The notes beneath the pieces were generated by a model. It searched no databases. It saw only the letters and a program-made list of their open reading frames with translations, and had not been told where the DNA came from. Positions 58,956 to 64,000 of a stretch of DNA of 64,000 bases are shown in pieces. The translations under genes and the position numbers were made by a program. Origin of the DNA: Hippophae tibetana (taxonomy: Eukaryota > Streptophyta > Magnoliopsida > Rosales > Elaeagnaceae); assembly GCA_037013495.1 (NCBI GenBank), contig CM072804.1, forward strand, positions 38,766,001 through 38,830,000, read 5' to 3'. Numbering within the stretch: the stretch's first letter is position 1; every line of letters starts with the position of its first letter.

Positions 58956-61818
58956 TAACGAGGGCAAGAAATAAGATTAATTGAGAGAAATTAGACCAAA
59001 AATTAGAGAACAAATTAGTCATATAATTAAGAGAAATTGGGTGATTAATATAATCGACTATAGAGTCAATTATTTAACGATTAGCCTTCCAGACTTTACT
59101 CCACATGCAATGAGAGTTATCAAATTTTCGGGATTTTATTAGGGCCAATAGGCATCTTTAAATGAGAATTTACCTTTTCCAATCCCATACCACATACCAC
59201 ATACCAATAGCTTGCTGATGTGAAGGAGAATGTACATTCAAAATGAAGAGGAAATATTGGCACCACAAGTTAATAATTTATAAATGTTCCAATTCCAATG
59301 ATTGCCCCAAAAGCACCTGTCAGTGATCAGAGGAACATTTTGTAATTGATTGTTAGTTGGGCTGGGATCTTTTGAGAAGGTAATTAACCGTGAAATACAA
59401 GGTTGATTTCTAAAATTGAATCTGTCTCAATTCTCAAGTTTCCAGCACACTTGTTTTTCTATCAAATCTTGGGACCAAAGAATTTCCAAATACTTGAATT
59501 ATTTTCTTTAGTCGAACTCTAAGAAATGATTGTTGTTTTAGATATTTTTTACTGAATAATCGAACCTAAGGTTTGTCAGTATATTGAACAACTGGGCCAC
59601 TTTAAAAAGCATCATGACTTTTTCTATTTAAAAAAAGAAAAAGAAGCAACCAGTTAAAACTTCTACGTTAAACTTGCAATCTTTATTACAATCTGGATTA
59701 TAGTAAAAGAAAATTATGATTCTAAAAGAATATATATAATTATTTAATATATATATATATAATATTTTATTATTATTATTATTATCATCATGATCATGTA
59801 TTATTTAGTTTGCTTTAAAATCTTTATGACTCTATATTTAATAAAATTATGATTGTTAGATATATTTATTATTTTTGATTTAAAATTATATTTTTTGATT
59901 CCTAATTGAATTGTAATGATTATCTTATATATTAGCATATCCCCACCCACAAGCCAACAAAAAAAAAATTAATACAAAAAAAAATTATTTATTAGAGTAG
60001 ATGATAATATGATATTTTATATCAATAAAATTTAAAATTAATATAATTTTTTTTATAAAAAAACAATTTAATTAATGTAAATTAAAAAATAATAATTTAA
60101 TTAGTATAAAATATACTTTAAAAACAATGAATAAGACATGTTGATATCAATTCAAATGGAAAGAATAGTTCTGTATGTCTCATTGTTCTTATGTTCATGT
60201 GTTTGTTTTTCGTATATAAAACAGGGTGTCTATTTTAATTTACTTAGTGTTATGTCATCCTCTATGTAAGATTTTTTATTGCATATCCATAATACACTTA
60301 CATACATAATTAGGAATACTTTATATGCAAATATGTTTACACATAACACAGGGTTGGTTTTCATAATGTACATGCTAAGTGGAGTAGGCTTGCTCGTCGA
60401 TGTTGTCACTTGTGTTTTTGGTTCGTTTTGGGTGTGGCTTTCTACAACCTTGTCACTAAGCTTGCCAGGGAACTTGCCACAGATGGTGGCAAGGTGACTA
60501 GTAAGGTGGAAAATTCGAGTTTTATAAATTCCCTTTTACTTCTTCATTTTTGTTATGCAAAAAAGAGGCAGTAGAGCTCTATCGAATTCACATATTGTCC
60601 TTTTCTTTTCAGATGACTAATACCTTGTGTGATGGTCAATATAAGTGATTCATGACAGTGAGAAAAATCGTGATTACGAGTGCTGAGTATACAAGGTTGT
60701 GTTTGCAAGTAAGTTCTATGTGTTAAGTCGTGTGTCGGCTAGTGGTTTCCTTCGTGCAACATTTTTTTATTCACTTTACACGTTATTGGTATTTGGTTAC
60801 TAATCACACCACTATGGGGATAATAAGCTTTGGAAGAGAGCACAATACATGTGTCAAACCAAGTCATTGTTGAAGTAGCAAGCAAGGGCATCAATAAGTA
60901 GTTAGGACAGAGGACTTGGCTGATAGAGGTAACAATAGTTTTATTTCTCTCAAAGAGTAACTATTTATTGTTTAGTGGTGTTTGTTGCTGAGTGATTACC
61001 TTAAGGAACCCAAGAATATTACTACATAGATAGGGTTTCCATGTAGGTTTACCTCGTTATATCTAGTGTTATGTATGCTTAACTATGTGGCAAGTATAAT
61101 CCAAGTTTAAAGGGTGTATGTTCTTACACAATAACGTGTAAACTCTGATTAAAAAGCTTATATTTTATCTTTATCACTTGCTTTCCATTTATTGAAATCT
61201 ATATATGATGCTTTATTATTTTGCTTATCTTTGAGTATATGTATTGCAATAGTGTTTATTTGTCATGTGTTTATATCTCTATGATTTTCATGTTGAGTTA
61301 TGTCCTTAAGAAGTCAGTATCTCCTTAACCTAATTATGTATAAGGTCTTAGACTGCTTTAATGTTGTTATGCTTTATCAGTATGTATGATAGCATCTTCT
61401 GAGTTTTTATCATATATGTTTTAACATACTAGATGCATACTTTAATTATAAAGTGTGTAAGTAATAAATTTTCATATGCTTTTTTTTTTATGAAGCATGC
61501 CTATAGCTTTCTAATCATTACTTATGTTGTATTAAATTAATCTATCTGCCCTATAATTAATTCATATTACTTGTGTATGTTATATGCATTTGAGTTTGCT
61601 GTGAGTTTCTAAAGAGTTTGTATCTTTTTACTCTAGTGTGTCCTATGTGTCAAACTTTTTAATTAGTTTTCTTTTTTTAGATTGATCGCATGTTGTGAGA
61701 GTACAACCATCATTTACAAAATATGTTCTCATATATGAACTCTTGAAGTGATTGAAAATCCTTTATTGATTAACTATGCATTCCTGCCTCACATGTTATT
61801 AGTTGTTTACCATGCTAT
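58956..61818. other. Intergenic DNA, no gene recognised
   Basis: 59000-59640 and 60170-61800 are less AT-rich than the stretch between them. A perfect 8-bp stem, CTTGCCAC/GTGGCAAG, occurs near 60473-60492. No frame above about 75 codons and no family match was found. The part from 60170 onward could belong to an unrecognised LTR or an old noncoding element that continues at 63507. Confidence 0.4.
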
Positions 61819-63506
61819 TGATGAGTGCTCAAAGAGCACTAAAATTATCATGATTTTATGCCCATTAATTAATTAATATATATATATATATATATTTATA
61901 TATATTTGTCTTTTCGGAATCACAGGTATTTTTATTATTTTTCAGGTATTTTCACTTAAAAACGTAACTTAAAGACACAAAGAGGAATACTAGAGGCAAT
62001 ACATCACAAATATATTCATAAAATAAATGAGGAAAAGTCAACAAATATGGAAAAATTGGACAAAATGGGTCAAAAGGGTCAAAAAGGAGGAAATCGTGCT
62101 ACCCAGCCGCACCCAGCAACGAGCACACCTGCGCCCATCTGCGTGCGCTGCCGCACCCACACGAGCATGATGTCATCAGTATGACATCATTATTCACTAC
62201 TCTGCGTTTTCTCTATTTTTAATCATTTTTTCACCCACTTTTTCTTTCCATCCTCACCTATAAATACTCTCATTCCCTTCATAACTAAACACACCTCAAA
62301 ACACCTCTTCTCTTCTCTTTCTTTCTCTCATTTCTTAGTTTTGAAGTTTTTCTTAGTTTTAGAGTTCTTCTCTTTTTGAGAAGAACTAGTTATGTTTTTG
62401 TAATTTATTTGCTTTTCGATTCAATAAATGGGAGTACAAATTGCGTTTGGAGGTTTTCCAACAACAGGAATAGCAACAAAGTATTGTAAGGATTTTATTT
62501 TCTTTACAATTATTTTTTATGCTTTATTATTTCATGTTATATGTAATTTGTCTGTGATTAAATTTAACTTTGCTGGCTATTTGTAAACATGGTATAATAA
62601 TAACGTTGTTATGCTTGCAAAATATTAAATAGGTAAAAATCTCTAAAATGAATTGATTTTATTTTTATTCAAGATTTTATATTAAGAATGTCAGAGAAAA
62701 ATATATTATTTTTCATTACAAACTTAAATCTAAAAATTAGATTTTAAGGTTTAGTTATCCGGTCTGATTTAGAGTAGTGCTATTTTATTTGTTGGTACAA
62801 TCGCCCGGTAGTTAGAGTGAAGCTCTATTTCAAAATTTTTTATAAGAATTATTATCTAAAAATGTATTAACAACATGCTTTCAGTAGTGGTTTTAAAACT
62901 TGAAAGTTAGTACTTGGATAATTAAATTCTTAGGTTTAATTTGGACACCTTGAATAAAGTTTAAACTGTCTAACCCCACCTAATGTGGCATTTAAATGGT
63001 TCATTTTCAATCTTTTAGAAAAAGAAATTAATTTAATTAACCAAATTAGTTATCAACTACACCCATATGTGTTAATTGATTTTTTTAGTTAACAAAGAAT
63101 ATCTAACCCCACCGAAAGTGGTATTCATATAAAAAGGGAGAATCAATAAATATCAATTTATATCTTTAATAACCTAAATAATATGAGCAAGCATAATTAC
63201 TTAGTTATTATATCCATAAATACTCCACTATTATAAATGATAAAATTTGCATAAATATTTATTGAATCTGTATCTATGTTTATTAGATTAGAAACACAAA
63301 AACCAAAATATCGTGACAAGATGTTTAGGATTTAATTTCGTTTTTAAAAGTTTGAATAATAAATTAAAAACCACATATATTTCTTCCTTAGATCGACCTT
63401 GGAGTATACTTATCATTTTCTCTGAAATGATTCATGCCCTTGCGAGAGTTTTATAAATATAAAACCAAAGTATTGGCAGGATCGGCGATACTGGTTTTGC
63501 TCATCA
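61819..63506 (+). mobile_element. Solo LTR of the TGAT.AGTGCTC gypsy family
   Basis: TGATGAGTGCTCAAAGAGC to ..GTTTTGCTCATCA, 1688 bp. It is collinear with the LTRs at 48634 and 54209 and closest in its GC-poor promoter part to the 11668-13360 copy. The flanks GCTAT (61814-61818) and TCTAT (63507-63511) form a 5-bp duplication with one mismatch. No internal sequence is present. It differs more from the other copies than they do from each other, so it is probably older. Confidence 0.9.
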
Positions 63507-64000
63507 TCTATTAGTTGTTTTCCATGCATATATGTGTTGCTAGTTGGGACACGAGCACATAAGACATACCATCACTAGTGTGTTTACTGTATATTATTAT
63601 TCCTGTATATGCAAAGTGTTTTAGTTGTGTATTAAATTGAATATATTGATTTATACTTCTACTGTGGAAGTTGTTTAATTAATTCACTTTTGCAAGATCA
63701 CCTTGGCCTAATTAATATAGTGCTCACGAAAAGAATCCATGGTAGGCATATCCACTTCTCATCTTGGTCCCAATTACCTATTTAAGTTCGAAGAACATAT
63801 AACTTTTGTGTAATTGTTCCTACCTAAGGGAATCTTCAAGTTCTAACAAGAGCACCTTATTTGATCATTAGCCAGTCTGTAGCTTATTGCATATTTGTTA
63901 CATAAGTGTTTAGATTTTTTTCTACCTTAAATTAAAAATATTTTTTTAATTTTTAAAATGTAAAAAAATATAACATAAATTAAATATTAATTTAAATAAT
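63507..64000. other. Intergenic DNA, nothing recognised
   Basis: AT-rich non-coding sequence. The first 25 bases (CTATTAGTTGTTTTCCATGC) nearly repeat the bases just before the solo LTR (61796-61815). Confidence 0.5.

Noticed and set aside
1-64000. CRISPR arrays, rRNA, tRNA genes, riboswitches
   Set aside because: None seen. The tandem repeats present lack regular unique spacers and the window is clearly eukaryotic.

Overview
The window is intergenic, repeat-rich DNA from a plant nuclear genome, most likely an angiosperm. The evidence is the element content: Ty1/copia of SIRE and Tork type, Ty3/gypsy of Tat/Athila type with GGCGCC-type primer sites, a CACTA DNA transposon with TNP2-type genes, and a plant-type LINE relic with an RNase H domain. 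The sequence is strongly AT-rich apart from short GC-rich blocks inside one LTR family. I found no intact host gene, tRNA, rRNA or CRISPR array. Nearly every coding trace belongs to a mobile element, and all of these look decayed. No new biological system is evident. The points most worth a second look are structural.

Layout. 1-1838 holds the + strand end of a CACTA element that has lost much of its interior. 1839-5989 is AT-rich DNA with no recognisable gene. 5990-8396 is a gypsy gag relic (+). 8397-16290 is a larger CACTA copy (-), with a TNP2-type gene remnant, a second gene ending in a Ulp1/C48 protease-like domain, and a 139-bp-arm foldback near its terminus. A solo gypsy LTR with a perfect 5-bp duplication splits its second gene. 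16291-19868 holds two gypsy relics (-). 19869-24896 is AT-rich with small tandem repeats. 24897-35994 is a copia (-, SIRE-like) with a gypsy (+) inserted in its right LTR. 35995-37830 is AT-rich, and 37830-38690 is a LINE relic (-).

38751-58955 is a three-level nest. A Tork-like copia (-) encloses a SIRE-like copia (40110-57292, -). The right LTR of that SIRE copy is split by a 7.45-kb non-autonomous gypsy (48634-56086, +) flanked by ACTAC. 58956-64000 is non-coding except for another solo LTR of the same gypsy family (61819-63506).

History. One gypsy family, with LTRs of about 1.7-1.9 kb starting TGAT.AGTGCTC, is present as one two-LTR element and two solo LTRs. By eye the two LTRs of the inserted element differ by about 2% and those of the enclosing SIRE copy by about 3-4%, which agrees with the nesting order. 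Coordinates of decayed elements are approximate unless a duplication or terminal motif fixes them.
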